The notes below the pieces were generated by a model. The model was not told where the DNA came from and made no database searches. It worked only from the letters and a program-made list of their open reading frames with translations. DNA of 64,000 nucleotides, from NCBI GenBank assembly GCA_025602905.1, contig JAHLKI010000001.1, positions 2,907,898 to 2,971,897 of the forward strand. The letters are read 5' to 3'. Positions 1 through 9,844 of the stretch are shown here, piece after piece. Made by a program: the position numbers and the translations under genes. The first letter of the stretch is position 1; each line of letters starts with the position of its first letter. This DNA comes from Phlyctochytrium arcticum (taxonomy: Eukaryota > Chytridiomycota > Chytridiomycetes > Chytridiales > Chytridiaceae).

Positions 1-1453
1 CGACCGCCCAGTCCTCATAATTCCGACTACCAGTTTAACCCCGAACGAGACGACTATGACGATGATTTGATGGGAGACGAGAGTCAGACTCCGCTCGCAA
101 GATTCTCGGCATCAGCAGCAGCACAATTGCCTATACTCATTATTAAGGCACCTTGGCACCTTGATGCACTCCTTTACCGAAAGCGCTCCTGAAAAGACGG
201 AAGAATAGGAGGAGTTCCGATGCCGACATGGCGAAAACCGCCATGAAAACCCCACTCGCCTCCCCCACTACCGCCTCCATACGGTCTCCACTCTCGCCAA
301 GGAAAAACAATCACCGCAAGGACTCGGCTTCCTTGCCCCCACTTCCGTCTCTGCACTTGCATTCAAGAGGTCAAGAACAACGATCGCGACCATCTGACCC
401 ATCCTGCTTCCCTCTGTTTCACGAGAAATCTCTGTTGATGAGGCCATCCATAGATTCCTTTGGACCACCACCGCCGCTAGGAAACTACCCTTTGAAGCCG
501 CCAGCATCCTACGGATATCAAAGCTTTCCTGGTACGAATCACAACTCCAATTTCCACTACACAGTCCACAACAAGATCTACAACAAGCGAGGTACAACTT
601 TGTGGAATCCCCAACCCAAAGTCATGCCTTTAGTCCTCAGGCTTTTCCAAACCACCCTAACTTTACCGGATCGTTTGACGGTCCCGCCACTCCACCACAG
701 CAACACTGGCCCTACCCTCCTCCAGAACCTTCCTCCTCATGGAGAGCTAGCCCGTCAGATCCATCCTGGCAGTACAGCACTGCCGTCCTTGATGCCTATA
801 GTAGAAACGCTACCCTCGTACACATTCGACGACATGAATTCCTCATGGATGCCATCCCATCACCATCTCCGTTCCCGAATTTCGCTATGACTCAACCAGA
901 CGCCGCCTATCCATCGCTAGACATGGTTGGGACATCCCCTGCAATCTCATCAACACTCCCACCATCACCCCCAAGTAATGAAGACCAACTGATGCAACCG
1001 AAATCAAAGCCGTCCCGTCAAATTGCCACATCAGAGTTCCCCGAATTCCCTAGCACCGCTGAAGCCATCCAAACTTACACTCCCGAATCCTTCTCCAAAA
1101 CCGTTTTGTTCAAGCAATTCTCGACAAAAGAGAGTGCCCTCAATTACATCAAAGAAGAAGCGCAGCGATTCGGATTCACCGTCCTTGTCCGAACTTCTAA
1201 ACCAAACTATGTCGTCCTCATCTGCAATTGTGGTCGGAGACTCAAGAAATTGCCCATGGAACGCCGTCGGAACCGTAAATTCAAAACGGCCATGACGGGC
1301 TGTGAGTGGCGGATTATCATGTTTCGGAGTTTGGAGGATTCGACAAAGAAAGAGCCGGGTACGCATGGCCAAGAGGGTTATTTTGAATTTCGTCTATCTT
1401 CGAAAATGGAACACAATCATCCGTTACCTGTTACGGCCGAATTAGCTGCCTGA
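1..1453 (+). CDS. FAR1/WRKY-GCM1-type zinc-finger protein (5' end outside window)
   Basis: The 3' part of a probable transcription factor. The last ~110 residues (about 1085-1450) form a FAR1-like DNA-binding domain. It opens with a phenylalanine-rich strand, then CNCGRR, TGCEWRI and a terminal HNHP, giving a C-C-C-H-H zinc cluster of the FAR1/WRKY-GCM1 superfamily, which also supplies the N-terminus of MULE transposases. No transposase core follows, so this looks like a domesticated regulator. Upstream is a Pro/Ser-rich linker. The reading frame changes force introns. I favour one at 532-575 (GTACGA...ACAAG), joining the frame that is open around 186-531 to the frame ending with TGA at 1451-1453. 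A second junction lies between about 83 and 203, but its sites are weak. The acidic segment at 1-82 may belong to this gene or to an upstream one. The domain call is good; the 5' model is uncertain. Confidence 0.65.
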
Positions 1454-2331
1454 TTTACATAGTGCTGGACATTCCCTTTGATTCCTTACCAGTTTTAATG
1501 TTTTCCATGGATCTTGATTTTCCCTGTAGAATAGTTTCGTCCGTAGAATAGCTTCTCCATCAGCTTTTACGTAGATAGTTTCTGTATCGTTAGTTTGTGT
1601 TTTTCAGTTTGGCCCCAAAACAAAGTTCTATGAGATTTATTTGTGAAATCATAACCTTTCCTATAGCAAAACAGACGAATAGCACCCGACAACATTTTAC
1701 CCTCTCCCTAAACCAACGATGCTTTGTGAACTTGTGACAAATGAAAACCCAACCACCAGAAAAACCCCCCCAAAAAAAAGCCCGCACAAAAAAAAGTTGG
1801 ACGACTGCCCGAATTGAAAGAAAAAGAAAACCCAAAAAAAGTTACCCCCAACCTGAACGGAAAAAAAGGAGCAGAGCACCTTCTCAAAAAAGTAGAGAAA
1901 GTGATGCGAAAGAAAAAAGAAAAAATCGAAAACGTCGAAAGGAAAAAAAAAACCGAAAGGAAATCCGCCTCCCAAGGTTGTCCATTGTCACATATCCAAA
2001 GCATATCAGTTGTCCAGAAAAGATGCAATAGTCCCACGTGAAACACGCTCCATTTTGCTGATAGATGTATCGAAAGAAACAGCAATCGTCGCAAGGTAGG
2101 TTGTGACCCAAAGATTGAACATTCCCCAAGTCGTATTACGAAAAGAAACAAAAAAGAAATAGAAGCTTTGTTGAGAATCCATAGCTGCCGTGCATGCCTT
2201 GCTGATAACTATGCTGGTATCAAATAATATCCTGTCCCCTCATCGCCACACGGAAAAGAAGTCTGATAAATAGGCTCGAATCCAAGTGCAACAATGCCGC
2301 AAGGCCGATAGTTGTAATAAAGATGACAGTT
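1454..2331. other. Convergent 3' region, A-rich, no gene seen
   Basis: This lies between the stop of the FAR1-type gene and the stop of the tropomyosin gene, which converge here. It has runs of A/AAG on the plus strand (about 1740-1970) that open spurious Lys/Arg-rich frames. I see no intron signals or domain, so it is probably 3' UTR and spacer. Confidence 0.5.
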
Positions 2332-3161
2332 TTACAAGTCCTCAAGACCCTTGAGCGTGGAATCCAGCTCCTGCTTAATAACTTGGTACTTTTGGGTCAT
2401 TTCTTCCAATCGCTTTTCGTAGTCTGACTTTTCAGTGTCGAGCTGTTTTGCCTTGCGCTCGGCTTGTTCGACATTCAGCTCAAGACTTCGAGATCTGTTG
2501 AACAGTTGATTAGCAATTTGCACAATGATCACAACAAACAGCAGGCTCATACTTTTCAGTTGCTTCTCGCAGGTCACGGCCTTTGTCCTCCAGCTGCTGT
2601 TCCAGCATTTGAACCTTGCGTTGGAGAGCCTCGGCTTGTGATTCCTCACGATCACCTTCAACCTTCCTCAGCTTGACCTAAAATTACGGAGATGACATGA
2701 ATAAAAAGATGTTTTAGAGTAGCAACATAACGTGAACACACCTCCTCTACGCGCTTCTCGGTTCGGTCCAAGTTTTCTTGCAAAAGGGTAACCTTGTTGT
2801 TTAGGCTCTGAACCTCAGTCTCGCGTTTGGCGAGCTCTTCCTTGAGTTGACGGGCCTCGGTTTCGGCCTTTTCGGCGCGAGAGTGGTGAGTTTCCGATTC
2901 AATACGGAGCTTCTCCAATTTCTATAGGAGAGAAGAAAAATGGGCCAAAAAAAAGAATAAGTAAGGGGTCAGATCAAAAACATGCCCCAAAAGCAGAATG
3001 GAAGGTATTCGCCACACATCCGCCAATCTACGAGATCCCTGGTACATCGCAAGCATATATGACCTCCAGATGGCCCAGGATCCCCATAGATTTGCCCCGA
3101 TCGAGTGTTCCGCCGTGTGAATCCAGTCTGTAGTCACACCAACCTCCTTAATCTTGTCCAT
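2332..3161 (-). CDS. TPM1: Tropomyosin (161 aa, four exons)
   Basis: Actin-cable coiled-coil protein that stabilises formin-built filaments in cytokinesis and polarised growth. The exons are 3161-3144, 2921-2742, 2677-2553 and 2494-2332. Together they make 486 nt, giving 161 residues, the same length as S. pombe Cdc8 and S. cerevisiae Tpm2. The start MDKIKE matches the family start MDKI. The rest is an unbroken heptad pattern with no proline and many Glu/Lys/Arg, ending GLEDL, much like the yeast C-terminus. The first exon codes only six residues, so open-reading-frame searches miss the start. All junctions are GT-AG and in phase. The upstream region is shared with the divergent dioxygenase gene. 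Identity is secure; the symbol is by analogy. Confidence 0.9.
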
Positions 3162-3573
3162 CTCGAAAGTAGTTTTTTTGGGTTTTAGCGGGTTGGTTGA
3201 TTCAAAGAGGTATGGGTTGGGGCCAGAGGTCAACTGCCGTAGGCTTTTTTTTGATGTTTTGAATATAGATAGCTGACCGAATCACAGACAGATGGGTCTG
3301 CACAAAGGAGAAATCTCGAAAGTATTTCAGGCGACAATCGCAACGCTCTCAGCAGGCGGCGTATTTCGCGGCACAGTCATCGGAGACAACATTGGCTTCC
3401 ATTTGTCGAAACGGGCCTAAATGGAAAATTGGATCTGAAGACTGAGCGCCGTGAGCGGAATTTTTCAAATGCTGCAAGATCGTTAGGAATTCCATCGCTG
3501 ATTCGCTGGCAATCATGGGCAAATATCGATAATTATACTTTTGGGCAGCAGCGGAGCAGCATCAATCTACAAG
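3162..3573. promoter_or_regulatory. Divergent intergenic promoter region
   Basis: 412 bp between the tropomyosin start and the first plausible ATG of the dioxygenase gene. It must hold both promoters. I do not see a convincing single motif. Confidence 0.4.
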
Positions 3574-4632
3574 ATGATGGTGCCGATCGCGTCTTGCTGC
3601 TATGTCGTCGGATTAACCCCGAAACCACTCTTCAAGCTGGGATTAACGGATATCGCAGCAGCCATCCACTCGGCGATTGGACCTTCCCCCGTTACTGTCT
3701 ACGACCTCAAAATCCTCTCTGACTCGGTTATATTGGTGGGCTGCATAACTCTGCTACTCGAGGCGGAACTGCTGTCAATCCTGGAAGCGATCGACTATGC
3801 CCAAGAAGTGGAAGTTTACGTATCTGGCCCGTGCCAAATTCCGATCCAAACATGGGACATTCAAAGCTTGAGTGTGACGAAGGATGGTCGGATTAGTGCA
3901 AACGACCAGCTGGAGCAAAGAGGACTTGTCGTGATACCAAATGCTGTGGCACATCCCATAATCGCCAAAATCAAGTCAGCGTGCGACCACAGAATTGAAA
4001 AAGCCCATCAGCGGCTGGCAGAACATCATGCGAATATAAACGTGGGCTCGGATGCTTTCGCATTCCGCGAGCTGGGCAGTCGGGGGAAGCAACGCTTTGA
4101 CTTGATCATGTCTGCGGTAGCCAATGACGATCTGGATGAGCTGGTACAGCATGGTGCTTGGATGCCGCTGGTGCGTCATCGACTGGGTATGGACGGGATA
4201 CTCTCTTCTTCAAAAATCACGTCGGATGCAACGCCGGTACCTTGTTTGATGAGTGTTGTATATTCCCTCCCGGGAGCGGATAACCAGAGTTGGCATGCAG
4301 ATGGACCGCCCCCTGCGGGATCTCTCCCGCCATACGCAGTATGTGTATTTATCCCACTCATTGATCTCACTGTTGCTACGGGTTTTACTCAATTTTGGCC
4401 TGGAACGCATCGTGACACGGGACTTTTGGGATTCGGGCCTGCTGCTGAAGTGTGTGAAGCAACCGTAGACGGATGCGTGAAGAATGGGGATGCACTCGTC
4501 TATGACTATGGGTTGTTGCATCGCGGAATGGGTAACGTAAGTAGTGAACAACGACCTGTTTTGCAACTGGTGTATCATGTGGAGGGGTGGACAGATTCCA
4601 AAAACTATGGCACTGAAAGCTTATTTGATTAG
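3574..4632 (+). CDS. Phytanoyl-CoA dioxygenase (PhyH) family protein
   Basis: Probable Fe(II)/2-oxoglutarate-dependent oxygenase, about 352 residues in one exon. The C-terminal half carries the PhyH jelly-roll signature. The metal-binding HxD motif is in WHADGP (about 4293), the distal histidine is in YDYGLLHRGMGN (about 4505-4540), and the 2-oxoglutarate-binding arginine is probably in RPVLQLVYH. FWPGTHRDTG is also typical of the family. The N-terminal ~110 residues are not recognised. The frame is open from about 3502 but lacks an ATG before 3574, where two Met codons are adjacent; I take the first. The substrate cannot be inferred, because PhyH members act on fatty acyl-CoAs, small metabolites and natural-product intermediates, and no biosynthetic cluster surrounds it. 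Confidence 0.75.
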   Translation: MMVPIASCCYVVGLTPKPLFKLGLTDIAAAIHSAIGPSPVTVYDLKILSDSVILVGCITLLLEAELLSILEAIDYAQEVEVYVSGPCQIPIQTWDIQSLSVTKDGRISANDQLEQRGLVVIPNAVAHPIIAKIKSACDHRIEKAHQRLAEHHANINVGSDAFAFRELGSRGKQRFDLIMSAVANDDLDELVQHGAWMPLVRHRLGMDGILSSSKITSDATPVPCLMSVVYSLPGADNQSWHADGPPPAGSLPPYAVCVFIPLIDLTVATGFTQFWPGTHRDTGLLGFGPAAEVCEATVDGCVKNGDALVYDYGLLHRGMGNVSSEQRPVLQLVYHVEGWTDSKNYGTESLFD

Positions 4633-5408
4633 ATTTATTTACCTGTGAAAATATATCATTCCCTCCACAAAGAAAGGCCGCACGGGTCATTTTGAATCTA
4701 CCACTTGCTTCGAGATCGTTTCGCATTGGAGGACCATTTGTGTTTCTTGCGTATTGGTCCTCCACATTTACTTTGGTAGTTGTGTATTAGTCAATTACCT
4801 AACTAACTAATCTCGGCAGATACGCACATTATAGGCCATCCCCAAGTCATGTACGATGGATCTAATTTCGAGCATTGCCTCCCCAGTAGGCATTATGAAT
4901 GAGCCTGTTTTAGACAGGCTCCAGGATCTGCATCAACCGCAGGGATTCATCAAGGGATTCATATTATCGGAGCAGATGACGATCCAGATTGCTATACTCC
5001 AGGATTGCAGAAGGGGGACCTGCAAATTGGAATTGATATGCGACAGTCATTTCCATAGGCTTATTGGAACCGCACATTTTTGTTCTACGTTCAAGCATGA
5101 CTTTCCCGTATAGTAGATGTAATGCCGTTTGTTGAAATCCCGCCGCTAGATGTTTATAGATTTGCTGTTGATGCTGGAGAGATTATCGCAAATATTCTCC
5201 CGCCGCCGTCGTACCAGGGTACCAAAAGGTTCTTTTCCGGCCGCGTCTTTTTTGACCCCCAATTTTGCGCCTCCGCCGCCGGCGACGAGGTTTTCGGCGA
5301 CCCATAAAAACAACAGACCTCCGCTCAGATCCCCCCCACAATCACAGATCTCCGACCACCCACAACTACCCTTAATTACTCCAGCCTAAACTACTGCATA
5401 ACTTCAGC
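4633..5408. other. Intergenic, no gene supported
   Basis: 776 bp between two same-strand genes. Short open frames (for example around 4856-5113) show no domain, no intron signals and no recognisable composition. The last 200 bp is rich in C and CCCC tracts, as expected of the 5' leader of the downstream wall-protein gene. Confidence 0.4.
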
Positions 5409-5970
5409 ATGGTCCGCTCAACTATCCTTGCGTCCGTTACTCTGGCCCTTGCTGCCTCCACCGCCTTTGTTTCTGCTCAGACGACCACCGCAACGTGCGC
5501 TGCTGCTGCTCCGTTCGATGAGGTAAGATAGTTTTAGGCTCCATCATCCAAAGCAACATGTATTAATCTTCCTTCATATACAGTGCATCCGCAACATCCA
5601 GGCCCAGACCAACGGCTGCTCCGACGCTGCCTGCCAATGCCGAGTCGCTACCGGCAAAGTATTCTGTTACATCAACTTTTGCGGCGGTGTGAGCTCTACC
5701 CACCCCGAATACCCCGCCGCCACTTGCTCTCGCAACCAGCTCTGCCCATCAACATCAGCGCCAAATGCCGTCGGCTGGAACGGCAGCTGTAACAACCTGC
5801 CCAATGCCAACGGTGGAGTGAATGGAAACAACTCGACCAACGGCAATGGTACAACCAACAACAACAACAACGGCACTTCAACGCAGAACAGCGGTGCGTT
5901 CAGCTCTGTCCATGTATGGACTACTGCCATGACTGTTGTTGGCATGGCCGCTAGCGTTGCAATGTTGTAA
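5409..5970 (+). CDS. CFEM-like cysteine-rich GPI-anchored cell-surface protein
   Basis: Two exons (5409-5522 and 5584-5970; intron 5523-5583 with GTAAGA donor) encode 166 residues. The start has a signal peptide of about 23 residues ending at a V-S-A-Q cleavage site. There follows a module with cysteines spaced C-x7-C-x10-C-x3-C-x-C-x8-C-x4-C-x14-C. The C-x-C step and the Asp just before it resemble CFEM domains, some of which bind heme. A Ser/Thr/Asn/Gly linker then leads to a hydrophobic tail ending at the stop, as in GPI-anchored proteins. It probably sits in the plasma membrane or wall. Ten cysteines instead of the canonical eight make this CFEM-like, not a certain CFEM. Confidence 0.75.
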
Positions 5971-6323
5971 GCTTGATTGCCTCTCCGAACGATCCCCTTC
6001 TTTCTCCATTCGGCATCCCCCAACCAGCGTTGATCTTGGGATTCTTCTTGTGGACACTCTTTCAAGGATTAGAGTTCCAACCTCATTTACCCCCCACATA
6101 TACTTAGCCCCTTTCGCCCAGACATTTCACTCCTCCCCTGACCGATATATAGCAAAGTTCCTAGCACACATATTATCCCTATAAAGTAGAAATAGATCAA
6201 GACCAAATTTCCTGTATTTAATTAATGCATCTACAGTAATTACATCCACCGAAAAGGCACTTTGCGCCCTGCCAATAAATAGTCTTTCTTACGCCGATAC
6301 TTGATGACCCATGTTTTGTTTTC
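5971..6323. other. Convergent intergenic spacer
   Basis: 353 bp between the stop codons of the wall-protein gene (+) and the rhomboid-like gene (-). It is AT-rich towards its centre and consistent with two 3' UTRs. No further gene is seen. Confidence 0.4.
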
Positions 6324-7376
6324 TCACAAACGAGAATAAGTGCCTCGGCTCTGTCCTAACCAATTCCGTACTCGTCCCCCAATTCCGGATTGGCCGTCCT
6401 GGCTGCTCATTTAAAGTAAATCAGATTGTTGGGAGCACTCTGAGCAAAATGCTATACGTACCCTAAACCAAGCTCACCAGTTGGTGAATTCATGGTTGGC
6501 AGCTGCACGGATGAGGGGGTGGGAATAAAGGCATCCCATCTTGCCAGCATCTGAAACGGCCGAGTTCGTTCCAACTTGATTTGCCACTTGTCGGCCAAAA
6601 TCAAGAAATCCAATGCACCAAGGTGATCTGTGGGGGGATACTTTATCAAAACTTGGTCATAAACAAGGGCAACACATGGAACTTACAGAGAATGCCGGCG
6701 AAAATGCCCACCATGTTGAAGATGAAAGGCGAGCCAGAAAAGAACCACCAGGACAGAACCAGGAGGAGCCATGGGTACATGGCACCGGGTAATGGGATCC
6801 CAAAAATCCTACATTTCCAATCAAATTGATTTAAGCTTTCCATGTCTTTTTCAAATTGTACACTGTCACCCTTTACCTCCTCGTCTTGAAAACACCCGCC
6901 TTGGCATTGGCCTCCACTGCAATCAAAGCGTACATGATACTGTTCATGCCTCCCACGCACCAAGCATGTTCCCCTGCCGAAAGGCCTACCCCCATCCTGG
7001 CCAGAGGATACGCTACCAGCCCATACAGAATCGCACAGACGGGCCCCAGCACAAATCCAAATTGCAAGGCATGCAAAGTCCCCCGTTGTCGTTCCAGGAC
7101 CGCGAGTAGAGGCGGGAAAAACAACATGTTGAGGAAGAGGGTGGCGAAGCTGAGATGGACGGCAGACGATGCGAGGAGGGAGGGAATAAAGTGATACCAG
7201 GGGTCAACTCCCAACTGTGTTGGGCAGAAACCGGGCGACGGGGGAGAAGCGATAAACTTGTTGCCGAGCGTGGAGGCGACGGCTTGGAATACTAGGAATC
7301 CAGTTGCGAGAGGGAGGGATAGGTACCATTTCTGTATGAAGCGAAGGACGGTTACTAGATATGTTTGGGCAGCCAT
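6324..7376 (-). CDS. Rhomboid-like membrane pseudoprotease
   Basis: Four exons (7376-6877, 6808-6687, 6627-6462, 6402-6324) encode 288 residues with about six hydrophobic helices. Rhomboid landmarks are visible: a HxS-type helix with NMLFF, a LERQRGT loop, then CVGGMNSIMYALI where active rhomboids have GxSG. The later helix reads NMVGIFAGIL where the catalytic histidine would be in GHxxG. Both catalytic residues thus appear absent, so this is likely an inactive rhomboid of the derlin/UBAC2/RHBDD2 kind, acting in ER or Golgi protein handling. The cytosolic tail ends in a Gly/Arg-rich stretch found only after removing intron 6461-6403, whose GTACGT donor would otherwise give an early stop. No UBA domain is seen. 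Confidence 0.7.
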
Positions 7377-7618
7377 TTTTCGGCTGCAAGATCTGTCGAT
7401 TTAATCACGAAACTGGCGTTTTGAGAACAAATGACAAATCGCTTGGAGAGGAGGCCAAAAATGACATCCACCAAAACCCTAACACACAAAATGACAGTTC
7501 ATCTTCCATAGATTTTTGCAAGTACACAGTAGGTCCCATAGGTTCACAAGCATATACGCCGAGAATAAGAGGTCTTTATTGAGAAAATGCAGAAGCCTCA
7601 GATTATATCGCAAACAAT

Positions 7619-8941
7619 CTACTTGCTGCTTCCCAACTCGACCGCATAACCGATAATCAGCTTGACGAATTCGACCATGTGGTCAAAGGAGATATGCGTT
7701 ATATCATCGTTGGCAGTGTGAATGTAGGGGCTGGAAGAGTCAAAGGGTGCCTCGAAGGTAAACGCGGCTGGGTATCCGGCCTTGTTCCATGATGCATGGT
7801 CTAAGAAAAACAATGATTGAGACTTAGATGCTTATGGTAAAGGAAAAGGTACGAACATACCAGAGCAGCCGTATCCGCACTTGACATCTCCCCATGGAAT
7901 AGAAGCGTATTCCTTGGCAACACTTTGCAAAAACACGCGCAGTGAGTCATCCGAGAAATCGGTGGCAATGCCGATAATCTCTTGTTTGTTGGGAGGGGTG
8001 TAGCCAGTCATGTCGACTTGGACCATTCCAGCAATTTTGACGCCATCGTCTTGGTACTTGCGCACCACCTTTTGGGATCCCAACAAACCGCCCTCTTCGG
8101 CCGAGTACCAGTGAAACTCAATGGGGCGCGTGGGTGCAACACCAGATTGCAAGAGGAGACGGTACGCCTCGAAAATGGTGGTGGTGCCTGAACCGTCGTC
8201 GTCAGCACCGGGGGAGCGTCCCCAGTACGGGTTCCATTGGTTGATGGAATCCAAATGGGCGCCGACAATCACGACATGGTCATCGGTCGCACCCGCAGGG
8301 GTGATTCTGGCAATGACCGAAGACTGGACCCAGTCGTGAGCAAACTTGGTCACGGTAATGTTGAATCCTTTGTTGGCCTGGTTGGCGGCGGTAGCCTCAT
8401 CCAGAACGCGGTCAAAAATCCAGTCAGAGGCTTCCTTGCCGCTGCTGGTTTTGTAGTAGCGGGTCGTGAAGCCGGTGAGGGTGGTGAGGAAGTTCTTCAT
8501 GTAATCTTTGGAAATGTTGCCAATAATGGGCTTGACGACGGATCCGAATTCAGGAGACTTTGGCAGATCTGAGGTTGGAACTGTTCAGTATTGATCTCAG
8601 GCATCATTCATGCATCTGCCCATACTAACCAAACTTGGGTGGCATGACCGCGGGTCGAAGCAGACCCTGCTCGTCCGTCACATCAATGAATTTTTTGCCT
8701 TGTCGAATGAGGCCAAACACCTAATCCAGTTTGTTTAGTCCTACAGCCAATCCAAACCATCCATACACATGTAGCTCACCTCCTCTTCAGTGAGCCATTG
8801 TTGTTCACTGGGCGACAATGAAATCAATCGGCGTTCCTCTTCGGCCAACACCTTCTGGTCGACGGGAGCGGGAGCAGCGAATGCTGGAGTCAGTGCCAGA
8901 AGCGTCGCAACTGAAGCGAGCAAGATGGACTGGACGCGCAT
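7619..8941 (-). CDS. Secreted M28 (leucine-type) aminopeptidase
   Basis: Four exons (8941-8780, 8720-8630, 8580-7861, 7800-7619) give 384 residues. A signal peptide (MRVQSILLASVATLLAL, cleaved near AFA-AP) and a short propeptide precede the peptidase domain. The two-zinc M28 ligand set is complete: His/Asp in GAHLDS, bridging Asp in GADDDGSG, catalytic Glu pair in SAEEGG, Asp in VDMTGY and the last His in YIHTANDD. A CGYGC cysteine pair near the fourth exon fits the disulfide of this group. It should act outside the cell, releasing N-terminal hydrophobic residues from peptides for nutrition. Length and order match the fungal LAP1/Vibrio-type (M28E) enzymes. Confidence 0.92.
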
Positions 8942-9555
8942 CGCGGTCTTCAAACTGCGAAATGTTGTTAGCTGTTGGGATTTACTTCCTGAAATGCGAA
9001 CGGTAACATACTTGGGTGTAGGTAAGGACTGGAGCGGGCTCGTATCAAGTCCTTGAAAGATATCTATATAACTTGCGGGTGGTAGCTTTTGGCTCTTTGC
9101 TGGCTGGCACCTCCTCAAAGTCTTTATATTCTCTCAGGCTGTCCCAAGTGGCAGCCAGCGCGGCGTCTGCTGACAAAGAAGTCATTCCGCTTGCTCGCCA
9201 AGGTGATCTATAATGTGCTGCGCTGATCTCACCTCCTACGAACTATCGAAATCGAACATGATATGACCTTCCAAGTTCCAGATTGTGATTGGGAATTTCA
9301 TGCTTCTGGTCATATCGCAGATTGTTGGCAATAAGAGTTAGGGAAAATGACATTTCGAATGGCGGGCTACCAGCGTGGAAGCCTGGAAGGGCGTTGGCCC
9401 ATGATCAGGAGAGAGGAGAGTCGTCCGAGTCCTCCGATAAAAATGATGGGTTGACTGGCGGCTTGGAATGAAGGACTTCGACCGTACATCTGCCTACCAT
9501 CCATCAGTCATGCTCACAACTCAAAGGCTCCGGATAAAAAAAGTGAAAAAATAAT
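8942..9555. other. Aminopeptidase upstream region, no gene seen
   Basis: 614 bp between the aminopeptidase start and the tRNA. On the minus strand the tRNA is upstream of the peptidase. T-runs seen in minus-strand sense at about 9536-9553 are suitable RNA polymerase III terminators for the tRNA. No further coding evidence. Confidence 0.4.
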
Positions 9556-9628
9556 TGGAGAATCGGGGTATCGATCCCCGTGCCTCTCGCATGCTAAGCG
9601 AGCGCTCTGCCATTTGAGCTAATTCCCC
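9556..9628 (-). tRNA. tRNA-Ala (AGC)
   Basis: 73 nt that fold as a cloverleaf. The acceptor stem is GGGGAAT pairing with ATTCTCC with one G-U pair, and the discriminator is A. The A-box is TAGCTCAAATGG, the anticodon loop CTTAGCATG reads AGC, and the T-arm holds GATCGATAC between CCCCG/CGGGG arms. No intron. A T-rich stretch follows at its 3' side (plus coordinates 9536-9553). Alanine identity also fits the GGGG start with G-U in the acceptor stem. Confidence 0.95.
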
Positions 9629-9844
9629 CTGCTTCCATGAACTTTGAAGGGTCCTAAAAGTGATATGGCTAACAGTTCCCACACATAACTTTCTTTTCAC
9701 CTGCTTTTCACCTCAACCTCATCATTTAAGAAGGAAGAGCATGCATGCTCATTGGCAAGAACGAACAGTCAAAGTGTGAAATCGATGGATGTTTGATAAG
9801 TGGCATAGGTAAAAGAATGCATCTATGTGTAGTAAATAAAGGGC

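Noticed and set aside
1741..2041. Lys/Arg-rich open frames on the plus strand
   Set aside because: They follow from A/AAG runs in a convergent 3' region; no start context, domain or splice structure.
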